Shown: positions 43,790 to 55,032, counted from the first letter of the stretch. The stretch is DNA of 64,000 nucleotides from Cladopsammia gracilis (GCA_022457155.1 JAJGOT010000361.1:353001-417000); one strand, 5' to 3'. Numbers and translations are program-made. Notes: a model not told the origin generated them from the letters alone.

Positions 43790-44640
43790 CCTTTCAAGAC
43801 TCTCCAGGACACTGACCCGCCGAAATAGCAAAATTTCGCTTAGCTTATTTTCACGTTATATCGCCAAATGCCACCAAATATACAACTTAGTTGGATAAAA
43901 AGATTCTATAGAGCAAAACAAAAGCAGTAGTTTGGAGATAAAGAGCAAGATTGCAAAGATTGAATTGGATTATAGTTCAGTTATGAATTTGTTTTTTTTT
44001 TTGACAGGGGTCAAAAATTTGTATGTATGTGACGTGGAGATGTAAAGGCCTTCTGGGGGTTTAAAATTACTGATTTGGAGCCTCTTGGGAGATTAGAAAT
44101 TTTATGGCGGGTATTTTTTGCATAGAACGATTCTGGCAGGTACTTTTGTAGGGTCGATATATTAGGTGGACCCCTATAGTTTTTCATCAACTAAAAAAAT
44201 TCTTATACCAGGCAGAAGATTTTACTCATCAAATTTGAGGGATGTAGCTGAGTTAGAGAGCATGTAAATTTTGCCGAATTGCGAAACTATTTGACACCGG
44301 ATTCCTTGTACAAACAATGTGTTTCGTAGCATGTTTGCCTAATTTTTCCAAGTATCGCCATTTAATAAGCACGTGTCTGCTTTTGTTTCAAGTCTTGTAT
44401 TCATAGCCAGACTTGAAAAAGTGTTCAAAGTTGAAGATACTTAGTTGTGGTACCTTTAAGTTTGCAGTAGATGTTGGAAATAAGTTTTCTCTTTGTCACT
44501 ATAAGTACGGCGATCGATCGCATTCATATTTGAGGCAATGTGTGGCGACGTCAGATTTATTCCAGTGCAACTTGAAACAATATTTCAAATTTTCCAGCGC
44601 ATAAATTTTCGAAAACGAAATCATAAGCCTTTGAATTCCC
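43790..44640. other. Intron 1 of TPR-CHAT gene, nothing else recognised
   Basis: No element ends or frames that I can support. A short plus frame at 44413-44604 has no domain. Confidence 0.4.
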
Positions 44641-44685
44641 GCCATGTCTGTCCCCTATACCCATAATACAGAATTGTACATTTAC

Positions 44686-44770
44686 CTTCAGACAGCTTCC
44701 AGCGACTTCAAAACTTCTCAAAGATTTGTAGAATTACGATAAGCGGCAACCTTCTAGTAATCAAATTGAG
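44686..44770 (-). other. Non-coding first exon of the TPR-CHAT gene (copy A)
   Basis: Reading minus, GAAGTCGCTGGAAGCTGTCT then GAAG is followed by donor GTAAAT. It would splice to the acceptor at 43091. The join puts an in-frame TGA just before the TPR frame, which supports 5'-UTR status and the ATG at 43038. Related copies lie at 48631 and 50510. The upstream end is approximate. Confidence 0.55.
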
Positions 44771-44871
44771 AAAAATTCAAAATGGGAAGTTCAGAATGAA
44801 AACAGGAAAAAGGTTAAACGCGTTACTCGTCGCCACTTGCGGCAAAATCCTAAGCAAAACGGGAACTTTAA

Positions 44872-45501
44872 CCCTCGGACGTACAACGGGTGGGAGAGGG
44901 GGGCGGGGGGGGGGGTGGTTGCCACCCTCTTCCTAAAGATTTTTCTCCGAATTTTTGAAGACCATTTATGATTAGCAAATGCTGCCGCTTTCAGTAGCTG
45001 TTCGTCTATCCATGAGACACATTTTTGTAAAGATTGGCGACAATCGGCTGCCATGGCAACGTGATATGACGTCATAAGCAGCATGAGGTCACGCAAATTT
45101 TGAGAAAAAATGCATGTTTTTTCACCTTTTGTCCGTGAAAAACATAAAATGCTACCAAAAGCATCAAAATGTAAAAGTGCATGTTATTTTGCAACTCTAG
45201 TAAAAACTATTTGCAATTTCCGCTTTTTTCGATAAATTTGAATTTTTACTAAAATCCAGGATGGCGGCCGTCTTGGCGCCGGGTCATTTTGGATGACGTC
45301 ACGGACCCCCAGCAGAGCCTCAACCCATAATATATACCACATCTTGTAGAGGACATCACAGGCTATCTGCTGGACTTAAAATATTTCCGAAATATTGTAA
45401 CATCACAAAAATCTAAAGGGGGAGGGGGGGGGGGGGGGGGTGTTGCACCCCCCTCTTTTTGTACCACGGTTGGGGTATAAGTTTACGTGTACGTCCGAGG
45501 G
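44872..45501. mobile_element. piggyBac-like MITE, copy 1
   Basis: The ends CCCTCGGACGTACA and complement are flanked by TTAA (44868-44871, 45502-45505). TTAA target plus CCC start fits piggyBac. It contains a G run and C run. It lies between the CRE-like site at 45518 and exon 1. The minus frame inside is not a transposase. Confidence 0.82.
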
Positions 45502-45517
45502 TTAACATTCATAGTCT

Positions 45518-45527
45518 GATTACGTCA
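45518..45527 (-). promoter_or_regulatory. CRE/ATF-like site, copy A
   Basis: GATTACG(T)CAC on the plus strand, that is GTGACGTAATC on minus, conserved at 48855 and 50700 at the same place relative to the first exon once the MITE is discounted. Confidence 0.45.
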
Positions 45528-45689
45528 CTATCTTCGGTGTTTACGGTGGGTTTTAGGTGTAACTAACCTGTAGCTTTATGCTTTTGAATTCATGGAAATA
45601 TAAACGATGAACATATCTGTGCGGTACTGGTTCATCATGATTTCAACATCATTTTTCTTATCCTTCTAAAAACTCTCCACTAGCTTACG

Positions 45690-46140
45690 TGGCAGGCGCT
45701 AGAGAGGGGAGAGGAGTGGAGGATTAGCGGCGCGCGTGTAGCGCGAACGGAGGAGGGAGGGCAACGCCTGTTCACCCGTTGAGAGTTATCCTGCCTAGCA
45801 GGCGCTAGAGAGGGGAGGGGATGGGAGGATTTGGGGCGTGCGCGCAGCGCGGAGAGAGGAGGAAGGTAGCGCTTTCTCATCCGTTAAGAGTTATCCTGCG
45901 TGGCAAGCGCTAGAGAATGGAGGGGGTGGGAAGACTCGGGGCGCGGCGCGAAGCACGGAGAGAGGAGGGAGGGTATCGCTTTTTCATCCGTTGAGAATTA
46001 TCATATGTGGCAAGCGCTTGAGAGGGGAGGCGGTAGAAGGATTTTTTACGCCCGCAAAGCGCGTGGAGAGATCGCGGAGAACGAAGGAAGAGAGGAGGTA
46101 CTTTTCTCCCTCCCTTCGCGCAACAAATCCTCTCATCTCC
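45690..46140. repeat. GC-rich tandem repeat, four units of about 110 bp
   Basis: Units begin with a GGCAGGCGCTAGAGAGGGGA-like sequence, contain GCGCGCGCAGCGCGGAG-like sequence and end with CCGTTGAGAGTTATCCTGC. A half unit in reverse sense (GCGCCTGCCGCG) occurs near 47510 and 49895. Arg/Gly-rich frames are by-products. Confidence 0.85.
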
Positions 46141-46972
46141 TCACTTTTCTAGCGTCTGTCATGCAGGCTATGCTTATGGAAGCAATTTCAGTTTCAAAAA
46201 CTTTATTCCATCTAAACCCAGCGGGCCAGCGGGTCCTTAGTACAGAGGAATGTGATGTGAATTAACGTTATATGATATAAACTATATGTTGATGTAAAGT
46301 GACTGAATACAAAGTTGCCTGTCTGTGTTGTTCACTTAGCTGAGAAATTTGGGAGACAGAAAATGATTTAATTATGCGGGTAAAAATTACCCTGACTCAG
46401 TGCTGTAGAGTTATGATCATGGTTTGTATTCCCTGTCTGAAGTGTCTGCCGCTTTCTCTCCCTACCCCCTGAGAAAGCGGCTGACTCTTCAGACTACACA
46501 TTCCCATGATATCCAGAGCATAAGGCTACTTACATGTCAGCTAAGTTTTTTTTGGGAGCTCTCGCTCTTTTTTTTGAGGTAACGTACTGAATTATTTTGT
46601 CTAATAAGTTACAATAACTACAACCCGCTAGTTTGCACCGTAGACAGTTTTAAAAATAGATTAGGAATGTAAAAGTTCTCGTCTTCTTTTTAAGAATTGC
46701 ATTATGCTCTTTAGGCAATAGTGATCTATATATTCAGGCTGTGAAAAATAAAGGCGAGGTACCGTTTTAACTAACGCGCAAAATAGACTGGCAAACATGG
46801 CGAACGTACGTATATTAAATATTTATATAGAAGAGTTTGATGGTTATTTGTTTTAGTTTCATTATAGTTGTCGAAACTGAAGGTGGTTAAAGACCGAAAT
46901 TGCTTCCATATAAAGCATAATGAACCAAGCTTCCCGTAAAACACAGTCATGTGACCTCAGAAATATGATGTG

Positions 46973-47152
46973 AATAGGCCGTTTGCACGATGACGTCATA
47001 TGACTACAACTACCAGAATCCTTCAGGTTTTTGTTTTGTAGTGCAAATTGGGGCTTTTGTTATTTAAACCGCACTGGGATTACAAAATTTAAATAAGAAA
47101 GGAAAAACGAAATGAATTCTGGTAGTTGTAGTCATCGTGCAAATGGCCTATT
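46973..47152. mobile_element. Foldback MITE (TTTGCACGATGACGTCA arms), copy 2
   Basis: Nearly the same as 30929-31117, including the loop AACCGCACTGGGATTACAAA. Absent from the duplicate at 49545-50760, which preserves the empty site. Confidence 0.82.
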
Positions 47153-47164
47153 GACGAACATAAA

Positions 47165-47415
47165 GAGTTGGTTGTTTAAACGAAGTTTAGACGGTGTTTA
47201 ACAAAACCACGGTCTAAACCAATTTCAATTTCGCCAATCTTAATAACTTTATTTAAACGTTGTAAACACTGTAAACACTGTGAAGAGGGCGTACAGCACA
47301 GACCAGAAATACATTTTAAAATCTACTTAAAATGACTAATTTGAAAACAGACGTCGAGGTCCATTCATTGTCTTAAACCGCGGTCTAAGTTAGACTTCGT
47401 TTAAATAACCGGCTC
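47165..47415. mobile_element. MITE with GTTTAAACGAAGT arms
   Basis: GGTTGTTTAAACGAAGTTTA and the complement of GACTTCGTTTAAATAACC. Also absent from the duplicate: filled ATAAA-element-AAAGCG against empty ATAAAGCG, giving a 3-bp AAA duplication. Confidence 0.75.
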
Positions 47416-47636
47416 AAAGCGACCGGTCCGTGTTGCGGTTCACCCTGCATTGAGAGTTAGCCTTGTTAGCGCGCGCCACAAATCCTCTCATCTCCTCCAC
47501 TTTCTAGCGCCTGCCGCGCAGGTTACCAGAAGCATACAAAAATTCGCGTTCAACAAAACGAATTATCGCGAGCTTTTCTCTATAAATTTTTAATATACCA
47601 GTTAGCTCGCTACATTTAACAGTCTGTTTTGCATTT

Positions 47637-47956
47637 AATATGTGTTACAGTTTACAGAGCGCATAAAAGGCCAATTTCTAATTTCCGTTTCTGAAAAATT
47701 ACCAGCCGAGTCTCATCATTGTGATGCGAGTTTCATATTAATTCAATCACAAAAGAAACAACTGAGCGATTGACTGCACTTTATACTTATAAAGTAATAT
47801 GTGTTACAGTTTACAGAGCGCATAAAAGGCCAATTTCTAATTTCCGTTTCTGAAAAATTACCAGCCGAGTCTCATCATTGTGATGCGAGTTTCATATTTA
47901 TTCAATCACAAAAGAAACAACTGAGCGATTGACTGCACTTTATACTTATAAAGTAA
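47637..47956. repeat. Perfect-looking tandem duplication, 2 x 160 bp
   Basis: TAATATGTGTTACAGTTTAC to CTTTATACTTATAAAG occurs twice back to back (about 47637-47796 and 47797-47956) with almost no differences. The duplicate region near 50024 has only one diverged copy. Confidence 0.9.
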
Positions 47957-47989
47957 TAAAACAAGCCGCGATCGAACGAAACCACTTAA

Positions 47990-48543
47990 AGTGCTACTAC
48001 GATCAAATTTTTGATTTTCATTTTTTTACATTTTCGTGTACTATTAGACTTCCTTACTCATCTTGCCAAATTTCAATTCATTAGGCACATCAGAAGTCAT
48101 TTAATTTTAACATTTATTTCCGAGAATTTACGGCCGCCATTAAAAAACCTTGTTCCAAGGCTTGGTTGCGAATGGGAGAAAGTGACGTAAAAGACTCAAA
48201 CATACCTCACGGGTTGAAATTATAATAACAATCAGCATAGAAAATTGCACGAAGAACGAGTCTAAAGTTTTTGTTGCTTTTCGCGTGATTTTCAACACTT
48301 ATTGTTATTATAATTTCAACCCGTGAGGTATGTTTGAGTCTTTTACGTCACTTTCTCCCATTCGCAACCAAGCCTTGGAACAAGGTTTTTTAATGGCGGC
48401 CGTAAATTCTCGGAAATAAATGTTAAACTTAAATGACTTCTGATGCTCGTAATGAATTGAAATTTGGCAAGATGAGTAAGGAAGTCTAATAGTACACGAA
48501 AATGTAAAAAAATGAAAATCAAAAATTTGATCGTAGTAGCCCT
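47990..48543. mobile_element. TTAA-flanked foldback element, 235-bp arms
   Basis: The arms 47990-48224 and 48303-48543 are near-perfect complements starting AGTGCTACTACGATCAAA. The loop is about 80 bases. TTAA flanks it at 47986-47989 and 48544-48547. Non-coding. Confidence 0.82.
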
Positions 48544-48630
48544 TTAAAATGGGAATTTATCCTGTTAGCAATAGCCTTACGAGCAAGTTATACATTCACA
48601 ATAAATAAAAATGCACAAGTAATACATTAC

Positions 48631-48720
48631 CTTCAAACAGTCTCGAATGACTTCAAAACTTGTTACAAATTGGCAGCAATACGATACGCGGCAAAGCTCT
48701 GGTAAACAGAATGAGTAGAA
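48631..48720 (-). other. First-exon copy B
   Basis: Reading minus, GAAGTCATTCGAGACTGTTT then GAAG before donor GTAATG, matching copy A at 44686. A TATATATC stretch lies about 30 bases further upstream (48746-48754). No TPR exon follows it directly, so it is either an alternative start for the same gene or a leftover of a lost tandem gene. Confidence 0.5.
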
Positions 48721-48854
48721 CTATAATCACTCCAGAGAAATGCAGATATATATTCAAAGTCATATGACAGACAAATCAATCACAGGCTGAAAAAAAAGAA
48801 GCCTATGTGGCGTCACCCAACATCCGGTGGAATTCTCAGAGAGACGGGAACTGT

Positions 48855-48865
48855 GATTACGTCAC
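48855..48865 (-). promoter_or_regulatory. CRE/ATF-like site, copy B
   Basis: GTGACGTAATC on the minus strand, about 225 bases upstream of the first-exon donor. Confidence 0.45.
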
Positions 48866-50509
48866 TTGAGATGTAGTGTGTATTTCGGTTTTTGGGTGTT
48901 GCCTCAATAATTATACCGAGGGCTTTTATAGACGAAAACGTAACTGACTTACAATCATAGACAAAAATGTTTGGATCGAAGGCCGGTTAACAGTTTTCAC
49001 CAGTCAATTATTGTTCTCCCCTTCTCTTTTTTACCAATGATGTTGTTTATGACTGAACGTTTTTAATGCGTAATTGTTGGCTGAGATCCCAACATTGTTA
49101 GCGAGGAAGGGAGCACCTCTCTTAACTTAACATTAAGAGAGTTTTTACCCAACTACTTGTAGTCTGCAATCATGTTATAGCTTTATGCGTTTGAATTCAT
49201 GGGAATATAAACCATGAACACATCTCTGCAGCACTGGTGTAGGGTACTTTCAACATGCAGGAGCATTTTCTTTCTCCCTCTAAAAACTCTTAACGGGTGA
49301 ACAACATAGATCGGCCGCTTTCCCTTTCGTAAAATTACATCATTTAGTTCATATTATATTCCGTAAATTCACATCAAAATTCTAAGGTTAACGTACAGTG
49401 TTAAATTTCATTATAGTTCTTGAAACATGAAGGTAGTTAAAAACTACTAGCAAACCGTTTTAAAAAGATATTAGGAATTTTAAAGTTATCGTCTATTTTT
49501 TTTAAAGAATTGCGTAAGCCCTTTTATGCCATCGTGATCTAAATATTTGGGCTGTGAAAAATAAAGGATAGTTTTAATCTAGCACACAAAATAGACTGGC
49601 AAACATGGCGAACGTACTTGTATTAAATATTTATAGAGGAGACTGAGCTTGATAGTTCGTTTCGTTCAAGTTTCATTGTAGTTGTCGAAACTGAAGGTGG
49701 TGAAAAACCAAAAGTGCTTCCATATAAAGGTGATGAACCAAGCTTCCCGTAAAACACAGTACTGTGACCGCAGAAATATGATATGAATTGATGTAACATA
49801 AAGCGGCCGGTCTGTGTTGTTGTTCATTCGTTTCTGCATTGAGAGTAAGCCTTCTTAGCGCGCGCCAATCATCTCCTGCACTTTCTAGCGCCTGCCGCGA
49901 AGGTTACCGTAAGCATTAAAAAATTCGCGTTCAACAAAAGGAATTATCGCGAGCTTTCCTCTATAAATTTTTAATAAACCAGGTTACTGAGCTCGCTACA
50001 TTTAACAGTCTGTTTTGCATTAGATATGTCTTGCAGTTTACAGAACGCATACAAGGCCACATTCTTATTTCCGTTTCAGAAAAACTACCAGCCGAGTCCC
50101 ATGATTGTGATGCGAGGCCTCGTCCACACTAATGCATTTTTGAAAACCTCCGTCATTTTGGTTTCCCGAAAACGTATAAAAAGATCTGCGTCCACACAAG
50201 GAGCTGAGAAACGATGATCCGAAGATGCGTTTTCATCACCAGGCTCTGCTCGGACGTTTTTTAGTTCAATACGCATGGTCCTATAGCGTCAGCGATACTA
50301 CGCTTTACTAGTTGTGACTAAGTATTTATGGAAAGCTCCGTTTTTGCCGACCACACTAAGACGATAGACCTGCGTTCTCAAACGTCTCCACTCTGAAAAG
50401 CGTTTTGGAAAACCTCCGTTTTCATAGATAAACATCTCCGTTTGCAATAGCCTTACAACTAGCAAGTTATACATTCACAATAAATAAAAATGCACAAGTG
50501 GTATATTAC

Positions 50510-50590
50510 CTTCAAACAGTCTCGAATGACTTCAAAATGTGGTAAATCTGGTAAACAGAATGAGAAGAACTAAAATCACTCCAGCGAAAT
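50510..50590 (-). other. First-exon copy C
   Basis: GAAGTCATTCGAGACTGTTT then GAAG before donor GTAATA on the minus strand. TATATATG at about 50594-50602 is upstream. Slightly shorter than copy B. Confidence 0.5.
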
Positions 50591-50699
50591 GTACATATAT
50601 ATTGAAAGTCATATGACAGACAAATGAATCACAGGCCAAAAAAAAAACTATGTGGCGTCACCCAACTTCCGGCGGAATTCCCAGAGAGATGGGAACTGT

Positions 50700-50710
50700 G
50701 ATTACGTCAC
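50700..50710 (-). promoter_or_regulatory. CRE/ATF-like site, copy C
   Basis: GTGACGTAATC on the minus strand, same spacing to its first-exon donor as copy B. Confidence 0.45.
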
Positions 50711-50764
50711 TTGAGATGCGATGTGTATTTCGGTTTTTGGGTGTTGCCTCAATAATATCAAAAT

Positions 50765-51600
50765 TCTAAGGTCATAGTACTGTGTTTAGTTTCATTATAA
50801 TTGTCGAAACTGAAGGTGGTTAGTAACTGCAAGTGTTTCCATATAGAGCATCGAAAAATTCCAAGCTTCCTGTTAAAAAAAAAAAACCCGAATTATCAAA
50901 TCTATTTTGCGTGTTAGATTAATACTCGCTTATGTTTTTCATAGCCTAAATATATAAATCACGATTGCATAAAAGGGTATTTTGCAATTCTTCAAAAAAA
51001 TAATATTTTTAAAAACTACTTTGCAAAAGCTCAGTGGATAAGTGGTAAGTTCAACCGCGAACTGAGGCGAGTCAAAAGACGTGACCAACGGTGTGGGAGT
51101 CAGGCTAGAAGGCAAACTAGTAATTAAACATTCTTGTACTGTTAACCGACCATTTTTTCTCGTTCAACACAATCAGACAACCTTGTTTTAGGTCGGAAGC
51201 ACAAGAATTAAGATTGACGACCTGGTTATTTTTCAATTTTAGCAATTCTCAAAAAAATATTACGCTGCCGTCTGCACAGTACATTTAGACCTTACAAAAG
51301 TTCCCCCCCCCCCCAAAAAAAAACAAAAAAACAACAACAAAAAAAAAAAATTCGAATAAAATACACCTGTTGCGTAACAAAATTGCCCGAGAAGAGAAAC
51401 TGATTTGGACATCAAAATTGCAAAAAATACACAAGCATATTTGCATAAGGCGACGAGAGTGAAGTTAGAACTATAAAATCCAAGTCTAGTTTTGTGTACA
51501 TAAAATCGCTTTTCAACCTATGTAATGAATGAACAAATACATAAAAATGGACGGCACAATCTTCTTTCGAAAAATTTTATTCAAATCTCCATAAGTTTAT
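50765..51600. other. No gene recognised
   Basis: It contains part of the duplicated GTGAAAAATAAAGG region in reverse and long A runs (51317-51350). Nothing more that I can support. Confidence 0.4.
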
Positions 51601-51606
51601 GTTTAA

Positions 51607-52148
51607 AGTGTATATGACAGTGATTTTTTTTATTTGCTTGATCGAATCTTCATGATGCCCTGATAAGAAAATGGAAAAAAAAAATTCGATATCCATTTTC
51701 CTTCTCCGCGTTTTAGCCGTCTAAACACGTGAAATTTTACTTCCGGTGTGTTACAAACCGTGCAAGAAGAAAGACTGGAAATAGTCCGCTGTAACGTCAA
51801 AACGGGAATGCCGGTGTCGAGGTTACTTGGTTCCTCACAATTTTTGGTGCGCCCTGAGGAAGAAACATGATTCTATCAAGGTGTGTTGTCTATGGTTGTA
51901 GCAACACGCACCAAAAAACGAAAGAACAGAGAAACCGCGACACTGGCATTCCCGTAATGACGTCACAGCGGACTATTTTCAGTCTTTCTTCTTGCGCGGT
52001 TTTGTAACACACCGGAAGTGAAATTTCACGTGTTAGGCGGCTAAAATCGGAGAAGGAAAATCGATATCGAAAAATCTTTTTCCATTTTCTTATCAGGACA
52101 TCATGTAGATTCGATCAAGCAAATAAACAAATCACTGTCATATACACT
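51607..52148. mobile_element. TTAA-flanked foldback element carrying a THAP-like start
   Basis: The arms AGTGTATATGACAGTGATTT and complement extend inward for about 240 bases. TTAA flanks it (51603-51606, 52149-52152). The centre holds the short frame at 51867-52007. Confidence 0.78.
51867..52007 (+). CDS. Short frame resembling the start of a THAP domain
   Basis: ATG opens MILSRCVVYGCSNTHQK and ends after 46 codons. A CVVYGCSN start is typical of THAP zinc fingers (first two Cys ligands), which occur in DNA-transposon proteins and host factors. The later Cys and His ligands are absent. Probably a captured first exon; no proof it is made. Confidence 0.35.
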   Translation: MILSRCVVYGCSNTHQKTKEQRNRDTGIPVMTSQRTIFSLSSCAVL

Positions 52149-52173
52149 TTAAAAGCAAAACGCGAACCATTTA

Positions 52174-52407
52174 AGCCCCGGCTACACGTTCTAACATTGT
52201 TACATAACATTTGTTGGTTCAACAATGTTAGAACGTGTAGCAGGCATGCATGTTAGATGATGTTTGACTAACACTTTTTTGTTGGTAGAATGTTTTGATT
52301 TCGATCAAACAAAACAAAAATTGTTAATCAACCATACCGGCTACACGTTCTTACATTGTTGAACCAAAAAAAAATAATTAACAATGTTAGAACGAGTAGC
52401 CGGGGCT
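52174..52407. mobile_element. Harbinger-like MITE (AGCCCCGGCTACACG ends)
   Basis: AGCCCCGGCTACACGTTCTA and complement, flanked by TTA (52171-52173, 52408-52410). Inner copies of GGCTACACGTTCTAACATTG-like sequence make it doubly palindromic. Confidence 0.75.
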
Positions 52408-52580
52408 TTATAGCGCATCGAGGCCAAGCTGTCTTCGATGAAAGGAATCATGAAACGACTGAATTTTAGCACGTTTTATAAACAATTTTCCAAAAGTAAC
52501 AAGAACACAAAGAAAAAGTCAATCACAGATTGACATCAACATAAATTCCCATCGAAAAATATAATTCGTGTTACCCTTAA

Positions 52581-53130
52581 CCCTCGGATCTCCGATATTT
52601 TCAAGACCATTTAAGATTAGCACATGCCGTTTTCAGTAGCTGTTCGTTTATCCTTGAGACACATTTTGGTAAAGTTTGGCGACAACCGGTTGCTATGGTA
52701 AAGAGATATGACAACATAAGTAACATGTGGTCAACCCATTTTTGAAGAAAAAAGCGTGTTTTTCACGTTTTGTCAGCGAAAAAACATATAAAATGCTACG
52801 AAAAGCATCAAAATGTTTGATTGTATGTTATTTTGCAACTCTAGCAGACAATATTTGCAATTTCCGCATTTTTCTGATAAATTTGAATTTTTAGTAAAAT
52901 CCAAGATGGCGGCCACCTTGGCGGCCATTTTGGATGACGTCACGGACCCCCAGCAGCGCCCCAACCCATAATATCTACCTTATCTTGTAGAGCACATCGC
53001 GGGCTATCTATTAGATGTAAAATATTTCCGAAATATTTAAACATCGCAAAAACCCGGGGGGGGGGGGGTGTTGCAACAACCCTCCCCTTGTATAACGGTT
53101 GGGGTATACTTTTGCGTGTACGTCCGAGGG
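52581..53130. mobile_element. piggyBac-like MITE, copy 2
   Basis: CCCTCGGA start and CGTGTACGTCCGAGGG end, flanked by TTAA (52577-52580, 53131-53134). It shares most internal sequence with 44872-45501, including AAAATGCTACGAAAAGCATC-like sequence and the G run. Confidence 0.82.
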
Positions 53131-53134
53131 TTAA

Positions 53135-53610
53135 GTCCCTCGGCCGCTGGGAATTCTTTACATCTCCGCTTCTTCAGTTCTGAAATCCGAAGTGAGATCT
53201 CCCCGTATTTCTCCCGCATTGATAAAAACGTATGAAGTGCCTCGAAGCAAGATTTTATCCCTGAAAGCTCTTTTTTTTTCACTATAGCAGCTTCTGAGTA
53301 TCCCTTAATTAGTATCTCTGTCTTGACTAACAAACCGCGAAAAAATGAGGTAAATAACAACTTTAATTTGGAACGGTTTTCTTGCTAAACACAGCTCCAA
53401 AGTGTTTGCCGAGCTGACGTGACATTGGCCATGTAGCCGCGCGAAAAACAAAGCCCCGCTTCGGTTTCAAAATTTCTAAGATCCGGGATGTTGTGCGGTG
53501 TCTTACGCGCATGTTTTGCGACGTCATACGCGCCCGCGAGCTGGCCATGACCATGAAAAATGATGGGCATAGGTTCTGTGAGTATGGAGCTCCGCAGCGG
53601 GCCTTCGGCC
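53135..53610. other. Possible decayed coding sequence, minus strand
   Basis: A minus frame (about 53340-53150) reads TEILIKGYSEAAIVKKKELS and SMREKYGEISLRISELKKR, ending at the piggyBac-like element. It has a coding look, but no ATG, no clear splice sites and no domain I recognise. Confidence 0.25.
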
Positions 53611-54052
53611 GAGAGCTCCGCTATAAGTAACCGAATAATTTCATGTAACTTGGAATTTTAGCATTTAAAAAATATCTATTTATTTTAGAATTTGATTACT
53701 AGTACATTCATAGGATAATTTGTACTATAATTAATCAGTATAGTGTTAGGGGGATTTAGGGGGATTTAGTATAGTGTTTAGGGTGAGAGCTCCGCTATAA
53801 GTAACCGAATAATTACATGTAACTTATAGAATTTTAGCATTTATCTATTTATTTTAGAATTTTATTACTAGTACATTCGTAGGATAATTTGTACTATAAT
53901 CATTATAGTGTTTAGGAGGATTTTAGCATTTTATAAGCATTTTTATGCTATTACATGTTTAGGATAACTTGTATCATAATTATTAGTGTCCCCAAATAGT
54001 CCATATGGGCTAAACAAATTGACACTTAATAAAGTTCTTACTTACTTACTTA
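53611..54052 (+). repeat. Tandem copies of a LINE-like 3' tail
   Basis: GAGAGCTCCGCTATAAGTAA starts units at 53611 and 53785 (174-bp period). The second runs on to AATAAAGTTCTTACTTACTT, a short tandem tail typical of non-LTR retroelement 3' ends. No reverse transcriptase is attached. Confidence 0.5.
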
Positions 54053-54262
54053 GACGTCCTTTTTCTCGTGAAACTAAGGAAATAGGAGACATCCGCGCGC
54101 AGCTACTCATAAAGAGAGAGCAAGGTAAAACACTCCATTCTGGACAGCCCACCGGACGAAGCCAAAATACCAGGCTAACACATTACCACAGCCACAAATC
54201 CACCGCAGAATCCAATTACAAAGGTGCCAGGTGCAAGGTGCGGGAAAAGAGACTAAGACTAA

Positions 54263-54509
54263 TGCCCCATTCACACCAACAGTTAAACATGTTTAAATGT
54301 TGTTTAGTTAAACTGCATTTTTTAGCCTCTATCTTGAACGTTTTGAAATGTATATGACTCAAACTACCTAGAATGGTAATAAAGTCAATAAAGTTTCTTT
54401 TAGTAAAGATTTCACTCCAAATTTTACGGGAGGTTAGGAGGTATTTTTCTAAACCCGTTTTAAACTAAACAACATTTAAACATGTTTAAGCGTTGGTGTG
54501 AATGGGGTA
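54263..54509. mobile_element. Harbinger-like MITE (TGCCCCATTCACACCAA end)
   Basis: TGCCCCATTCACACCAA and the complement of TTGGTGTGAATGGGGTA, flanked by TAA on both sides. Inner arms TTAAACATGTTTAAATGTTG. Confidence 0.72.
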
Positions 54510-54514
54510 TAAGC

Positions 54515-55030
54515 CCAGACGTATGAATTATGCGTTGCTCTCACAACCTAAAAATCTGATTGGCTCTTGATCGAAGATCTGTCAACAGGCGGTAACGCCG
54601 CGGTAACGAGATGTCAACACTCGAGATCATGGCTGACAAGCTCCAGGAATGTTTATCTCGAGTTCTGAGATTCAATAGTTGAAACCAGGGCAGATCGAAG
54701 CGCTTGAAGTGCGATGCCCTCGCTATTTTGCCAATTCAGTGGGCTCGGAAAGAGCCTTATATATCAAGTGCTTTGCCAAGGAAAACTAGTGTAAACTATG
54801 AAAACTATGCCAAGTAGAATGGTTCTCTAGCAAATACAAACTCGGCAACTGATGAGGTTCGAGAGGAGAACGGAAACCATGGTCTTGCCTGAATGTAATC
54901 AGATAGTGACATAAATAAAACAGTCGCTAGATTGTCAAAATTGCCAACGGAGGAATTATAAACATCGAGCTCCACGAAGCTATACAGGGAAGCGAATGGA
55001 TGCTAAAAACACAGCCTTAACTGAGGCAAA
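54515..55030. other. No gene recognised
   Basis: Nothing that I can support; this would be downstream of the small minus-strand gene. Confidence 0.35.
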
Positions 55031-55032
55031 CT

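Larger units (their letters stand above)
46740..48960. repeat. Segmental duplication, copy 1 (5' region of TPR-CHAT)
   Basis: Matches 49545-50760 in order: CTGTGAAAAATAAAGG, CTGGCAAACATGGCGAACGT, AACCAAGCTTCCCGTAAAAC, TTACAGAGCGCATAAAAGG, then the first-exon and CRE-like segment. Three MITEs and an internal 160-bp duplication account for most of its extra length. Confidence 0.8.
49545..50760. repeat. Segmental duplication, copy 2
   Basis: Counterpart of 46740-48960. It lacks the three MITEs and the second 160-bp copy, and instead has its own insertion at about 50120-50445 that starts GCCTCGTCCACAC and holds AAAACCTCCGT in both orientations. Confidence 0.8.

Noticed and set aside
45680..46265. 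Arg/Gly-rich frames on both strands
   Set aside because: By-products of the 110-bp GC-rich tandem repeat.
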